Shown here: positions 20,738 to 31,424 of the stretch, in pieces
How the letters are laid out: each line of letters opens with the position of its first letter
How positions within the stretch are numbered: the first letter of the stretch is position 1
DNA from: Artemia franciscana
Taxonomy: Eukaryota > Arthropoda > Branchiopoda > Anostraca > Artemiidae
Reading direction: 5' to 3'
DNA: 64,000 bases
NCBI RefSeq assembly: GCF_032884065.1
Contig: NW_027062662.1
Span: forward strand, 1,666,552-1,730,551
Position numbers and translations under genes: made by a program
Notes under the pieces: model-generated
The model's database searches: none
Told to the model about the DNA's origin: nothing
Seen by the model: only the letters and a program-made list of their open reading frames with translations

Positions 20738-22850
20738 AACAGTTCGTGGTAACGAACTGTACTAAGGAGCGACCCGGCTCAATAGTTAACAAGACTATAA
20801 AAAACATAATTTTGATGCTAAAAGATACATCAAAAGAATCGGATTTTCATGCTGATTTTAAATATATAAGTTTCATCAAATTTAGTCTTTGTCATCAAAA
20901 GTTACGAGCCTGAGAAAATTTGCCTTACTTTGGAAAATAGGGGAAAACACACCCTAAAAGCCATAGAATTACTTAACGAAAATCACACCATCGCATTCAA
21001 CGTATCAGAGAACCCTACAGCGAAAATTTCAAGCTCCTATCTACAAAAATGTGGAATTTCGTATTTTTTGCCAGAAGACATATCACGGGTGCGTGTTTAT
21101 TTGTTTTTTTCTTTTTCCCAGGGGTCATCGTATCGACCAAGTGGTCCTAGAATGTCGCAAGAGGGCTCATTCTAACGGAAATGAAAAGTTCCAGTGCCCT
21201 TTTTAAGTGACCAAAAAATTGGAGGGCACCTAGGCCCCCTCCCACGCTCATTTTTTCCAAAAGTTAACGGATCAAAATTTTGAGATAGCCATTTTGTTCC
21301 GCATAGTCGAAAACCATAAGAACTATGTCTTTGGGGATGACTTACTCCCCCACAGTCCCTGGGGGAGGGGCTGCAAGTTACAAAGTTTGACCAGTAGTAT
21401 TACAGTAATGTTTATTGGGAACTGTACAGACGTTTTCAGGGGAATTTTGTTGGTTTGGGAGTGGGGTTGAGGGGAGGGAGCTATGTGGAGAATCTTTTCT
21501 TGGAGGAATATATCATGGGGGAAGAGAAATTCAATGAAAAGGGCGCGGGATTTTCTAGCATTACTGTAAAAGAAACAATGAAAAAGTTTTTTTTCAATTG
21601 AAACTAAGGAGTAGCATTAAAACTTGAAATGAACAGAGATTATTACGCATATGAGGGGTTCTAAAAATGCTTTAGCATAAAGAGCGAGGTATTTAGGAGG
21701 AGATAAATACCTCGTTCTTTATGCTAAAGTATTTTTAGTAATTTCAACTATTTATTCTACGGAATTTCTGATTCAGGGTTATTCTTATAGAATTGGGACA
21801 AAACTTAAAATTTAGTGTATGGAGCGACGTATTAACGAGGGAACAAAGCCCCTCATATACATAATAAAAACATAAGAGAATAATAGTTTGTTACGTAAAT
21901 TTATTCTTAAGTTACGTATATTTTTTACTAATAAAAACGTTCGTTAAAAATTAAAAGTTCCAGTTGCCTTTTTAAGCTACCGAAAAATTGGAGGGCAACT
22001 AGGTCTCCTTCCCCACCCCTTATTTCTCAATATCGTCTGATCAAAACTAAGAGAAAGCCATTTAGCCAAAAAAAGAATTAATATGCAAATTTATTTTAAT
22101 AATTTATGTGCGGAGAGCCAAAATCAAACATGGATTAATTTAAAAACGTTCAGAAATTAAATAAAAAAATGTTTTTTTTTAACTGAAAGTAAGGAGCGAC
22201 ATTGAGAATTAAAACGAACAGAAATTACTCCGTATGTGAAATGGGTTGTCCCCTCCGCAATCCCTCGCTCTTTATGCTAAAGTTTGACTCTTTGCCACAA
22301 TTCTAAGTATTAACGAGGGAACAAAGCCCCTCATATACATAATAAAAACATAAGAGAATAATAGTTTGTTACGTAAATTTATTCTTAAGTTACGTATATT
22401 TTTTACTAATAAAAACGTTCGTTAAAAATTAAAAGTTCCAGTTGCCTTTTTAAACAACCGAAAAATTGGAGGGCAACTAGGTCTCCTTCCCCACCCCTTA
22501 TTTCTCAATATCGTCTGATCAAAACTAAGAGAAAGCCATTTAGCCAAAAAAAAGAATTAATATGCAAATTTATTTTAATAATTTATGTGCGGAGAGCCAA
22601 AATCAAACATGCATTAATTTAAAAACGTTCAGAAATTAAATAAAAAAAACAGTTTTTTTAACTGAAAGTAAGGAGCGACATTAAGAATTAAAACGAACAG
22701 AAATTACTCCGTATGTGAAATGGGTTGTCCCCTCCGCAATCCCTCGCTCTTTATGCTAAAGTTTGACTCTTTGCCACAATTCTAAGTTTTAAAACAATTA
22801 AAAACTTTAACGTAAAGAGCGACGTGAAGAGTTTTTTATTTTATTTAATA
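20738..22850 (-). mobile_element. family A element, reverse, internally duplicated
   Basis: The right end of the element is at 20738, where CAGTTCGTGGTAACGAACTG precedes TAAGGAGCGACC. The body is collinear with 2365-4110 in reverse. Internal foldbacks lie around 21600-21840. A 479-bp segment containing the left foldback half occurs twice in tandem (see separate entry). No transposase is seen. Confidence 0.7.
21829..22786 (-). repeat. 479-bp tandem duplication within family A
   Basis: Unit 1 ends at 22307 and unit 2 runs 22308-22786, both ending TTGCCACAATTCTAAG. The units differ at only a handful of positions (for example TTTAAGCTACC versus TTTAAACAACC, and ATGGATTAA versus ATGCATTAA). The duplication is therefore far younger than the divergence between family A copies in this window. 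Confidence 0.85.
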
Positions 22851-23180
22851 CATCAAAAGAATCGGATTTTATGCTGATTTTAAATATATGAGTTTCATCA
22901 AACTTAGTCTTTCTCGTCAAAAGATACGAGCCTGAGAAAATTTATTCTGTTTTAGAAAATACGGAGAAACACCCCCTAAAAGTCATAGAATATTAACAAA
23001 AATCACACCATTGAAGTTTTATATTGTTTTAAAAAGTGGAACTGTGAAAAAGTATCAAACTTTAGCGTAAAGAGCGAGATGTTGAGGAGGGAACTGCCCT
23101 TTCCGGAATAATTTCTATTCGTTTCAATGCCGCTCCTTAACTTTAAGTTGAAAAAAACTTGTTTTTTTTTATTTAATTTA
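22851..23180 (-). repeat. family A fragments
   Basis: A second partial copy of the inner family A segment (GAATCGGATTTTATGCTGAT onward) is followed at about 23015 by half of the terminal foldback with TTTAGCGTAAAGAGCGAG. This looks like the product of rearrangement between copies. Confidence 0.6.
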
Positions 23181-23738
23181 AACTAAACGAGACAGTGGCA
23201 CCGGTTTGTGAAGATATAGGTGGGAGGGGATTTCATCCCCTGAAATTTAGTATAGGCAGTTTTGTTACTTTTTCAATGTTGTCGCGGATAATGTCTAAAA
23301 TTAGGTATTTTTTCATGAAAGGGATGAATAATTCCCCCACCCTGCCATTGACTTACCTGAAAAGAAAACATGGCTTTATTGAACAGACTGAGGGGTTGAG
23401 CTTGACCCGCGAGCAAGGATTTTTTATGGGTGAAAGGGGGCCAGTAATAGAATAAAATATTGTATAATTTGGTTAAAAATTGCTAAGAGATTTGAGAAAG
23501 TTCAGGGTTTTGAGTAGTTGACTCAGGGCCCTCGACCCTGCGTGGTTTGAGAGAAGGGTATACCCTGCGCAATTCGTATTATGCCTGTCTATGTTAAGCT
23601 TTAACGCCGTTCCATACTTTAAGAAGAGAAAAAAAGAAAAAAAAAGTTTTCCTTTATTGTATAAGCTAAAGGGCTAAATACACATTTTTAGACTCGTAGG
23701 GCTAAGGGCTAAACACACTCGTAGAAAATATACACATT
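23181..23738. other. no gene seen
   Basis: Contains the 86-residue frame at 23195-23455 without support. Nothing else was recognised. Confidence 0.4.
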
Positions 23739-23744
23739 TTTATT
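23739..23744 (-). promoter_or_regulatory. poly(A) signal candidate, minus strand
   Basis: TTTATT here is AATAAA on the minus strand. It lies only six bases beyond the TAA of the terminal exon at 23750-23983, implying an unusually short 3' UTR if used. Confidence 0.45.
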
Positions 23745-23749
23745 GAAAT

Positions 23750-23983
23750 TTACAAGGTCCTGTATAAAGTTTCATTCATAAAGCTTTGATCCGACTTGAG
23801 TGATATGATTTTCCTAATTCCCTCTAGTGATGTAACTGACTCTTGGAGCTGTTCAGATAAGGAGCTGATTCGATAAGGAGCAGATGTGACTGACTCTTGG
23901 TGCTGTTCAGACAAGGAGCGTTTAAAAAGAAGGAGAGGCCCTCCTAAAGCTCCTTGAAGCCAAAGTGCTGGCATCACAGCTGC
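23750..23983 (-). CDS. terminal exon of an unidentified membrane-associated protein
   Basis: The acceptor on the minus strand is TTTTTATATTTAAG. The exon opens in phase 0 with AAVMPALWLQGALGGPLLLF, a hydrophobic segment, followed by a polar tail of about 57 residues and TAA. The tail contains a near repeat, SLSEQHQESVTS and SLSEQLQESVTS, about 18 residues apart. It matches in phase the donor of the exon at 29048-29257, so direct splicing would place two hydrophobic stretches side by side. The intron between would hold minisatellite, palindrome and SINE sequence. The product was not recognised; reticulon-like is one possibility discussed under the partner exon. Confidence 0.5.
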   Translation of the reverse strand, partial: AAVMPALWLQGALGGPLLLFKRSLSEQHQESVTSAPYRISSLSEQLQESVTSLEGIRKIISLKSDQSFMNETLYRTL

Positions 23984-24013
23984 CTTAAATATAAAAATAA
24001 ATTATCAAAATTT

Positions 24014-24232
24014 GTTAGAGGAGTGTAGTGTTAGAGGTGCTAACATAGTGGGCTACATAGCTTGTATTGGGGTTAACGCCCCGATTTTGTTCAGACATTA
24101 GAGGGCTGCTGTGCGAGCGGTGTTGCATTGCGGTTAGTACCCCGTCTTTGCTTGGGTGTAAAAGGGTTGTTGTGTTAGAGGTGTTGTGTTTGGGAGTTAA
24201 CACCCCGATTTTGTTAGTGTATTAGAGGATTG
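24014..24232. repeat. ~61-bp minisatellite
   Basis: About 3.5 units sharing GGGGTTAACGCCCCGATTTT, CGGTTAGTACCCCGTCTTTG and GGAGTTAACACCCCGATTTT at about 24070, 24131 and 24193. It lies just upstream (on the minus strand) of the terminal exon at 23750-23983, so probably intronic. Confidence 0.7.
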
Positions 24233-24240
24233 TCAAAGGA

Positions 24241-25553
24241 CGGTCAATATTTATTGTGTTTACTAATAGTGACACAGTAAAAAGAGAGAAGCAGAACTAA
24301 AAAAAAGAAACTGATATTATATAGTGGTTAAAATTCCATACCGAATTTTAGCATAAAGACTGTCTTTAGAGATGATTCTCATACCATTTGATTAATTTGA
24401 TAATTGTTAAATATTTTATATAATAATTGATAAATATGGGATTAATTTACTTTGATTAATTTATGGGATGAATAATAGCAAAAAACAAGCAACAACAGAC
24501 AAAATGAAATAGAGCCATACAAAGTTAAACAGATATTGCATTCGGAGGCATGAAAAGGGGTAGTTAAGGAGGATGCTACAAATATCAGATTGCTCCAGTC
24601 AAGTGTTAAAGAAAGATAAACTCGTTTCTCTTCATTGTCTTTGAAATTGAGGAGCTAATTTCGTAAATTGTTGACACAAAAATTAATTCTGACAATTTGC
24701 CCCAAACCCTCGAGCAAAGGGTGATTTTTTCAAGGTTGTTCACTAGTGGCAGGGTTTGAAGTTGATAATGGTGCTGTGAGTGACCCTCAAAGAAATCAGG
24801 GGCTGTTTTATTCTAGATGAGATGTTTTATTTTAATTGGTCAAATTTTTATACGAGAATTAAAACTCAACGTAAGTTACGATGGACCAAGCGGGTGGGGG
24901 GCACTCCCAAGAAATATTATGAAGTGGAAATATTAAAAGGATGATTGTCATTCTCAAAGTATTTTTATGCGGATATTAATTTTGAACTTGAAAAACGATT
25001 GTGGGGGAGCAGTTTCTCTCGTATTTAAGAGAACCCTAGATCATGCTGTTATTTTTAAATGAGCCCTTTTTCTTCAGCCCTTAAAATGCCTGAGTTAAGC
25101 TTTGGCGTAAAGAGTGACCGTTAAAAGGGCGGGAGCTCCCCTGATTTTGGGTTACCCTGGATATGGCGTTTGAAATGAACAAAACTACAAATGACAAGAA
25201 GAAACGCTAAAACTTTCGTAGTTTGTCCGAGATTGCATTAAAATATAAGAAATGATTCCAAAATTAAAGCAAATATTAATTTAGCAATTTAAATCTGTAT
25301 TAAGGAAACGATCTTATGCTAACATGCATTTTGTTTATGTTAAAACGAATGCATTCATTTATTAAATAGTAAATACACTATACAGCACTATACAGCATAT
25401 AAAACACCATGTAAAAACAAAATTTCCTTAAGTTAACTTGTTGGGGAAAATACAAGAGTAATTTTACTGATAAATAAGCTGCATGGATCTGGGACTGTCG
25501 GGAATGTTAAAAATGAAATAAATAACGACGAAGACCACACTGCTTTTCCGTTA
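24241..25553. other. no gene seen
   Basis: AT-rich, probably intronic for the minus-strand gene. No feature was recognised. Confidence 0.4.
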
Positions 25554-25958
25554 CAAACACCAAAAACAAGAAGAACAATAGGGAATTTTTTAATACAGTG
25601 GGAAACAAATTAGAATGAATATTTCGGCCCGCCAAGGGCCGTCCTCAGCAATACAAATAAGAAAAAACAACTTACGAGAGGATAAAACTAAAAGGAACAG
25701 TTTTTCAAAACAGTCCCAGCATCCTTACCTCAGTGAAGTTCAACCAGGACTCTTCCTGGTTGAACTTTGCTGAGGTAAGGATGCTGGGACTGTTTTGAAA
25801 AACTGTTCTTTTTAATTTTATTGATTTTATCGTCTCGTAAGTTGTTTTTTCTTATTTGTATTGCTGAGGACGGCCCTTGGCGGGCCGAAATATTCATTCT
25901 AATTTGTTTCCCACTGTCTTAAAAAATTCCCTATTGTTCTTTTTGTTTTTGGTGTTTG
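25554..25958. mobile_element. near-perfect 405-bp palindrome
   Basis: The two arms of about 200 bp match almost base for base. CAAACACCAAAAACAAGAAG at the left end mirrors the right end, and the centre is CAGGACTCTTCCTG-like. It includes CGGCCCGCCAAGGGCC and CCAGCATCCTTACCTCA blocks. Small differences (for example an extra segment TTGATTTTA in the right arm) show slight decay. A foldback MITE or a recently formed inverted duplication would both fit. No coding capacity. Confidence 0.85.
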
Positions 25959-28544
25959 AAAACTGAACTTAAAGATAGATATTGTTTCATCCAGTAAATT
26001 TTGGCTGACCATTGGATATATTTCGAACAATTCTAGGATATCAGTATTTGTAAACTTTTATTCGAGTGTCTGATGGACTGCATTTTTACTTTTTTTTAGT
26101 GGTATGGTGATATCCTGACTTCTTTAAAACAAATTTATCTTTGAAATTGCTCTTTTCCAGTCGTACAAACCGATGCCGGAAAAAAGTTTTGGTAATGTAA
26201 AGATAGCATTTAAGTTCAATAACGCCATCTGTCTCAATAAATCGACAACTACCATTTGAATTTCTTTTAAGAGTTCTTGGATGACAGTATTCCCTGAACC
26301 ACCGTAGAGAAATTATAAACATTACGATTATCTCCTATGTCAACCATTAGACAAAGCCGGACCGGGATGCTGCTCCTCCGGAGAAGTTTATAAACCAAGA
26401 GAAACATAAGCGACATTAAAATTTTTCCTGGGTAGACACGCATGTCGCATCGGTATTCTCAGCCTGGAGAACAGGAAAATGAATAAGACGAATGGACCGT
26501 CTAGGTGATAAAGAAGAATGCAATACGTTGAAGAGATAAAAAAGAAAAAGGAAAAATAATTGGTCTGGCTGCAATACTGCAAAAGGTAAAGATAACGTTG
26601 GTTTGAGAATGGAAAGAAAAACAAAGAATGAATTTATAAGGATTATCAAGGTAAAAATAAGTTTTGTTTGAACTATGCGATAACGTAATGACATTTGATT
26701 AATAAATTTGGCGTTTCTCATTTATATTTCAGTTGCATAGTTTTATCAGTTTTTCTCAAAGGGAAATTACGGGGTCAGCATGTATGCAGACTGGCAGCTA
26801 AATTGTAGTCGCTTCCTTTTTTCACATGTTTATTGATATTGGTTTGATTTTTATTTTATGTAGTACTTACAAGCTCATTAAGGAGATAACCAAATGCTAG
26901 TTTTTAAAATTTTGCCTCTTTGCTAAAAAAAAAAGGTGATGAGAGATACCCCTACCTCTGGCTCCAAACATGCCCTGGAAAAAAACCAAGTCTGATTAGC
27001 AACTGACAATAAACTTGGTAACTAGAATGATTAAATAAATTTAAATGAACTTGACGCAATTCTGAAACATTCCAAGTTTTATACCAAACTTGCACATAAC
27101 CCAAAACTGGAAAGATAATGGAAAGAATGACAAGGGTTAACTTAATGAGTCATAAGAAAATGCTTCCTGATGAGAATTTTTACCTAATTTGCAATTTCGT
27201 GCCAGAAAATTTACAACAATAATAACAACAAGCGTTACTTTGTTTATAATACAAACACTATTCTTTTGATGTCCTTCAATTTTCTGGAATCTCACTAAGA
27301 ATTTCACAACAAACAGTTCTTAACAGATGTTGGATATTTCCTTGGATAAAGCTATCCAATCAGTTATTAGAAGAAAATCAAAAGCCCTTACATCGAATTT
27401 CAAAGAACATTCTTATAACCCAAAAAAAGGAGTATAAAAGGCGAAAAATTCAAGGGAATATTTTTCCTTACCAAGAAGAAAAACGTTCTGACGCTCCATG
27501 GCGCAACATTACTATCTAAACCCTAGATCATTGTGAAACCTAATAGACAATCTGTGCTAAAACTATTAGGTTGCCTATTTGTGGTAAAACACATTTTATG
27601 GCAAATTTCAAATAGTTCCACCGCTTCGTAGATCACTCTCCCACTATTTATGAAATTGCGGCTATTTCCCTGTTTCAGCGTTGATCAGAAGCTATTACTG
27701 GAAATTTTCATATTTGATAAAATTTAATCCAAACCTGGATCCGCCTGAAACCTTTAGAAATCCTGGATCCGCTACTAAGTCCTAAGCCATACCAGTGAGA
27801 TGGGAAAGTAGCGAACCACTTCGCCGACTCGTCCCCTTTGTTTCTGCTTTCGCAATCATAAATAATACACCATTTTCCATCGTTGATGGAGGAGCTGAGA
27901 AATATACAATGGATAGCTTAAACAAAGGGAATGGGAGGAGCTTTTATACGAGCTGAGACTGTAGTTGATAGATATTTTTTAGGATGATCGTCCTGTTTAT
28001 ATTTCTCTACAGGGCCCTGAACCTTCATTGGGAGTCTCTCTCGCAGGTAGTATTTATTCTTCAACCTTTAGAGCGATTCCTCACTTCAATAAGAACAAAG
28101 TATTCGAAAAATGGCTTGTTTTAAACTTGTACAAACCTGACATAATTAACCATGATTAACCGACTATAATTTATCGATTAATATGATTAACCGACTATAA
28201 TTTAATTTATTTAATCATCCTCTGAAGAAACTACAAGACGTGGGTGCGTCCATTGCTTTGGGGAGGCTTGTATATGCCTCCTTTTTGGATACACTTCATG
28301 ATGAGAGACAACTAAGCTGCTGTTTGAAAGTAATTTGCTACGCCAATTAGCATAAAGGTAATTTATAGGCTAGAAATCCGATAGGAAAATAAGAAATGTA
28401 CCAATAAACCTCATCCAATGCTCTTTTCGACAATGATGCTCCGTACCAATGCATTTGAGCTTCACCCCACCTCATGCAATGTGGCCAGATATAGCCCCAG
28501 ACCTTATACAAACATTCGCTGTTTTCTTTTTTTTCAATCGGCTT
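25959..28544. other. no well-supported gene
   Basis: Probably intronic. It holds one weak candidate exon (26090-26293). A hydrophobic reverse frame at 26416-26721 starts with a membrane-anchor-like segment but has no splice or homology support. The motif GATTAACCGACTATAATTTA is duplicated at about 28150-28205. Confidence 0.35.
26090..26293 (-). CDS. weak candidate exon, unidentified
   Basis: On the minus strand TACGGTGGTTCAG could be an acceptor, and GTAAAA after a run of lysine codons a donor. The 67 codons between read like protein (for example SCRFIETDGVIELKC and RFVRLEKSNFKDKF), but I recognise no family. Its phase does not obviously match the exons at 29048 and 23750, so it may belong elsewhere or be chance. 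Confidence 0.2.
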
Positions 28545-28870
28545 TGTTTGCATTAAATAAGTGGTTAGCACGATAGACTTGAAATCCTGAGGGCAGGGAT
28601 TTGAGCCCTGGTGCTTCTGGTTATATGGAATGGAACAGAGGTTAGAGGTTTGACTCTTCAAGCTCAGCCACTCACCTCACGGTTGACCCAGCTCTAAATG
28701 GGTACCTGGAGAAACCTGGGGGGAAAACACGCGAAGCGTCAGATGATTTGTTCCCAACCACGCATTAGATTTCCAGCCGAAGGCAGAGAATCAGTAAATT
28801 GGTACCTGTGCTAACTTAATGTTTTTAATGTTAACCGTTATCCATTAAACTTTAATGTTATGTTTAATGT
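28545..28870 (+). mobile_element. tRNA-Ser-derived SINE
   Basis: The head resembles a tRNA. The D-arm/A-box region is AAGTGGTTAGCACGATAGA, the anticodon loop area is ACTTGAAATC (TGA anticodon, serine-like), and the T-arm/B box is CAGGGATTTGAGCCCTG. The body contains GACCCAGCTCTAAATGGGTA followed by CCTGGAGAAACC. The tail is a run of TTTTTAATGTT repeats. The degraded acceptor stem rules out a functional tRNA. Confidence 0.65.
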
Positions 28871-29047
28871 TTTTAATGTTTTTTTATTTGCATTATGAAC
28901 CAACAGTTGGTGAGAAATCCCCATATCAGATAATAGAAAACCCACAAAATCGGCAAGACTGTCTTCCTAAGGAATTTATACTCCGTGCCTATCTTCTTTT
29001 TTCTTTCCCTAACATCTTGCTCAATTCTGTTGAGTATAGTTACCTAC

Positions 29048-29257
29048 CTTCCAGCCCAAAAATACCCAAAGGATGAGTCCAAATAAAGATGATCCGATTC
29101 TTAAATAATAGAATGCTCTTTCGATATCTTTTTGTGATTTGAACAATACTCGAAGCATCGAATCGATGAAAAAGGTGTATTCAGCCAAGTACTCATTTGA
29201 AACCAGTCCTTCTGGCACCGTCTTCACCGTGTATTTGGATGGTGATGCCAATGGAAG
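29048..29257 (-). CDS. 70-codon internal exon, possible reticulon-like segment
   Basis: The acceptor TTATCCTTTTTTTAG and the donor AAG|GTAGGT flank exactly 210 bases, phase 0 at both ends, with no stop. The peptide is polar at first (SPSKYTVKTVPEGLV) and then SMLRVLF. It ends in a hydrophobic helix, IGSSLFGLILWVFLGWK. Spliced to the terminal exon at 23983 it would continue into another hydrophobic run. The arrangement LR.LF, then FG.ILWVF, then a second hydrophobic stretch and a polar tail, recalls the C-terminal half of the reticulon homology domain. Reticulons are ER membrane-curving proteins. The spacing is longer than usual, so this is inference. Strong evidence for an exon, weak for identity. 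Confidence 0.65.
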
Positions 29258-29279
29258 CTAAAAAAAGGATAAGGATCTA

Positions 29280-29640
29280 TAATTAACAAAGTGGTCTAGA
29301 GGTTGGCTACTCTCTGCCATAGCCAAACATCTACCATCTCCTTCACTTTTTAGAAAATTGCCAAACGGTGATTAACAAAGTGGCCTAGAGGTTGGCTGCT
29401 CTCTGCCAAAGCCAAACATCTACCATCTCTTTCAGTTTTTAAAAATTTGCCAAATGGTGATCGACAAAGTTGTCTAGAGGTTGGCTGCTCTCTGCCAAAG
29501 CCTAGCATCTACCATCTCCTTCAATTTTTAGAAAATCGCCAAACGATGATTAACGAAGTAGTCTAGAGGTTGGCTGCTCTCTATCAAAGCCAACATCTAC
29601 CATCTCCTTCAATGTTTAGAAAATCACCAAACGGTGACTT
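29280..29640. repeat. 89-90-bp minisatellite, four units
   Basis: Each unit holds TCTAGAGGTTGGCTGCTCTC, CATCTACCATCTC and a CCAAACGGTGA-type end. Unit starts fall at about 29291, 29380, 29469 and 29559. It lies immediately upstream (minus strand) of the exon at 29048-29257, so intronic or 5' flanking. Confidence 0.85.
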
Positions 29641-30049
29641 TTTTACATTTTTGGATAGGGAGGAAAGGTTCAGCGGGACATATATTCCTCATTTTGTAAT
29701 TTTTGTTGGGTGGTAATTTAATTCATTTAGAATTTTTGTTTTATTTTTTCTTATTTTGTTAAAGATATGATGAGAGAGAGCATTTTTATTGTGTAGTTGG
29801 TTGAGAGCTTAAGGGCTGCAGCTGTCTTTTATCAGACGCTTTGTGTCTTCCCTGGGTGGTTTTTATGTTTAATGTCTACTGTGTAAGTTTTGTAAATAAA
29901 TAGTCAATAGTTACAGTTACACCTAAATTTTGCATTTGACACTTCCAAACTGTTGGAATAATCATTAATAACCTTTTACTGAGCTATTCTCAAAGGGAGA
30001 CTTAGCAGGATAATATGTGTTAGTAACACTTTGATCCTCATCGTCTGCG

Positions 30050-30295
30050 CTACCCTATTGATCTTCCACTTGAGAAAAACTTGGCAAACGTTTTAGGCAA
30101 TTGCATTAGAAACTCGCACGACCATTCGACATAACGGTGATATCTGTCTACCCTTTTAGATACAGTACTAGGTCGCATCTCAGAAAGTACGGAATATGGA
30201 ATTTTTGACTTTACCATTAGGCTTGCCACGTCAAGATTGATGGAGGTCCTTCTAATCGATACCAATTTTGGTAGATATTCGGGAAACTGATGGGG
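30050..30295 (-). CDS. weak candidate exon, unidentified
   Basis: On the minus strand TTCTTATGTTCAG could be an acceptor at 30296. An 81-codon frame follows to TAG (QFPEYLPKLVSIRRTSINL ... YVEWSCEFLMQLPKTF). An internal ATG|GTAAAG donor would keep phase 0 into the exon at 29257. No domain was recognised. It could be a terminal exon of another gene or chance. Confidence 0.25.
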   Translation of the reverse strand, partial: PHQFPEYLPKLVSIRRTSINLDVASLMVKSKIPYSVLSEMRPSTVSKRVDRYHRYVEWSCEFLMQLPKTFAKFFSSGRSIG

Positions 30296-31424
30296 CTGAA
30301 CATAAGAAAACTGCTTTGGATGGTACTGGTTAAAGGCTCGTATTTTGTAAGGGAAAGGGGTGACATTTTATGGTTTTGATAATTATTCTAGAAATTTAAC
30401 AGGGTTTACATATAGGCGCAACAGTGACACTACTAGAATTACAAAATGAAGAATCTACGGCCAGAAGAAAAAGGTAAAACACGGGAAGAAGACAGACTAT
30501 GGAAAACCTATTCAGAAATTCTGTATCTGTATCTATTTCTTCGACTACCTTTAGATCCGTCCACTCAAAATTGGTTTTTGATTTTGAACAACCTAAAATT
30601 ACTTTTCAATATGACTAGTAAAAGGGCCCTTTTTTCAGATAAGAGGGGGAGGGGAATCTGGGGCATTTTCCTTTGAAATTTCAAAATTCCTGCGGTTTTT
30701 GTATTATTTTTAAACTTCCCAAATGATTTTTCTGTTTTCTTAGTCCCTCCCCTCTCCCCATAGAAAAGTATGCCTCCAAAATAGACTAATGAGTAGGGAT
30801 TATAATCCATATACAGAATCATGTAAGCTGTATCTCTAGAAAACGGGGAAAACAAAAATGTTGTGGTCCATAGTTACAAAAGTTCATGTTTCATTTTGTT
30901 TATTTTTGAAACCGAGAAAGTTTAGTAGCCATTCCACGCTGGTATGCCAGGGCCTACCACTCCTTCTTCTATTTTTTTTTTATTTTCTGTTTGATCCATT
31001 TATGCTGTGAATAATTAACCTATATCCATGTCTTTTATAATTTCTTTCCGTGCCCTGAAATAAATTGCTTCGTTCAGGTTTGGTTAAATTATATAGAATT
31101 TATCTTTTAAGTTGAATCTTAAAACAAAACAAATCATTCTTTCGAGGCCTATACAACATATATTTATAAAGAATACGTCAAGCATGTCTATGACATTTCC
31201 TGATGTTTATAGAGTTTTGTAAAACTCTATATCAGTTTTGTAAAACTGATATTTATAATGACACTATGAGGGTATTGAGCTGAAGCTTTTAGGGAAAATT
31301 TAGGAGAAGTTTCAATTAGACGAAAAAACTGTATCCATGCAGGTTTTCAAAAGAACATATAAGCGATATAATATGCAGCACCGCTCTATAATAGCTAGAA
31401 TTATCTCTGAAAATTTTAAAGGAG
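30296..31424. other. no gene; twin hairpins
   Basis: Frames at 30446-30676 and 30565-30855 overlap on opposite strands and lack support. The only clear structure is the hairpin pair at 31209-31250. Confidence 0.4.
31209..31250. repeat. two adjacent hairpins with the same core
   Basis: ATAGAGTTTTGTAAAACTCTAT is followed directly by ATCAGTTTTGTAAAACTGAT. Each is self-complementary apart from the central GT. They share AGTTTTGTAAAACT while the outer arm bases differ in a matched (compensatory) way. Confidence 0.85.

Noticed and set aside
26416..26721. Hydrophobic minus-strand frame resembling a membrane anchor
   Set aside because: AT-rich DNA readily gives such frames; there are no splice sites or recognisable downstream domain.
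28545..28620. Functional tRNA-Ser gene
   Set aside because: The acceptor stem does not pair and the variable arm is missing. It is followed by SINE body and tail.
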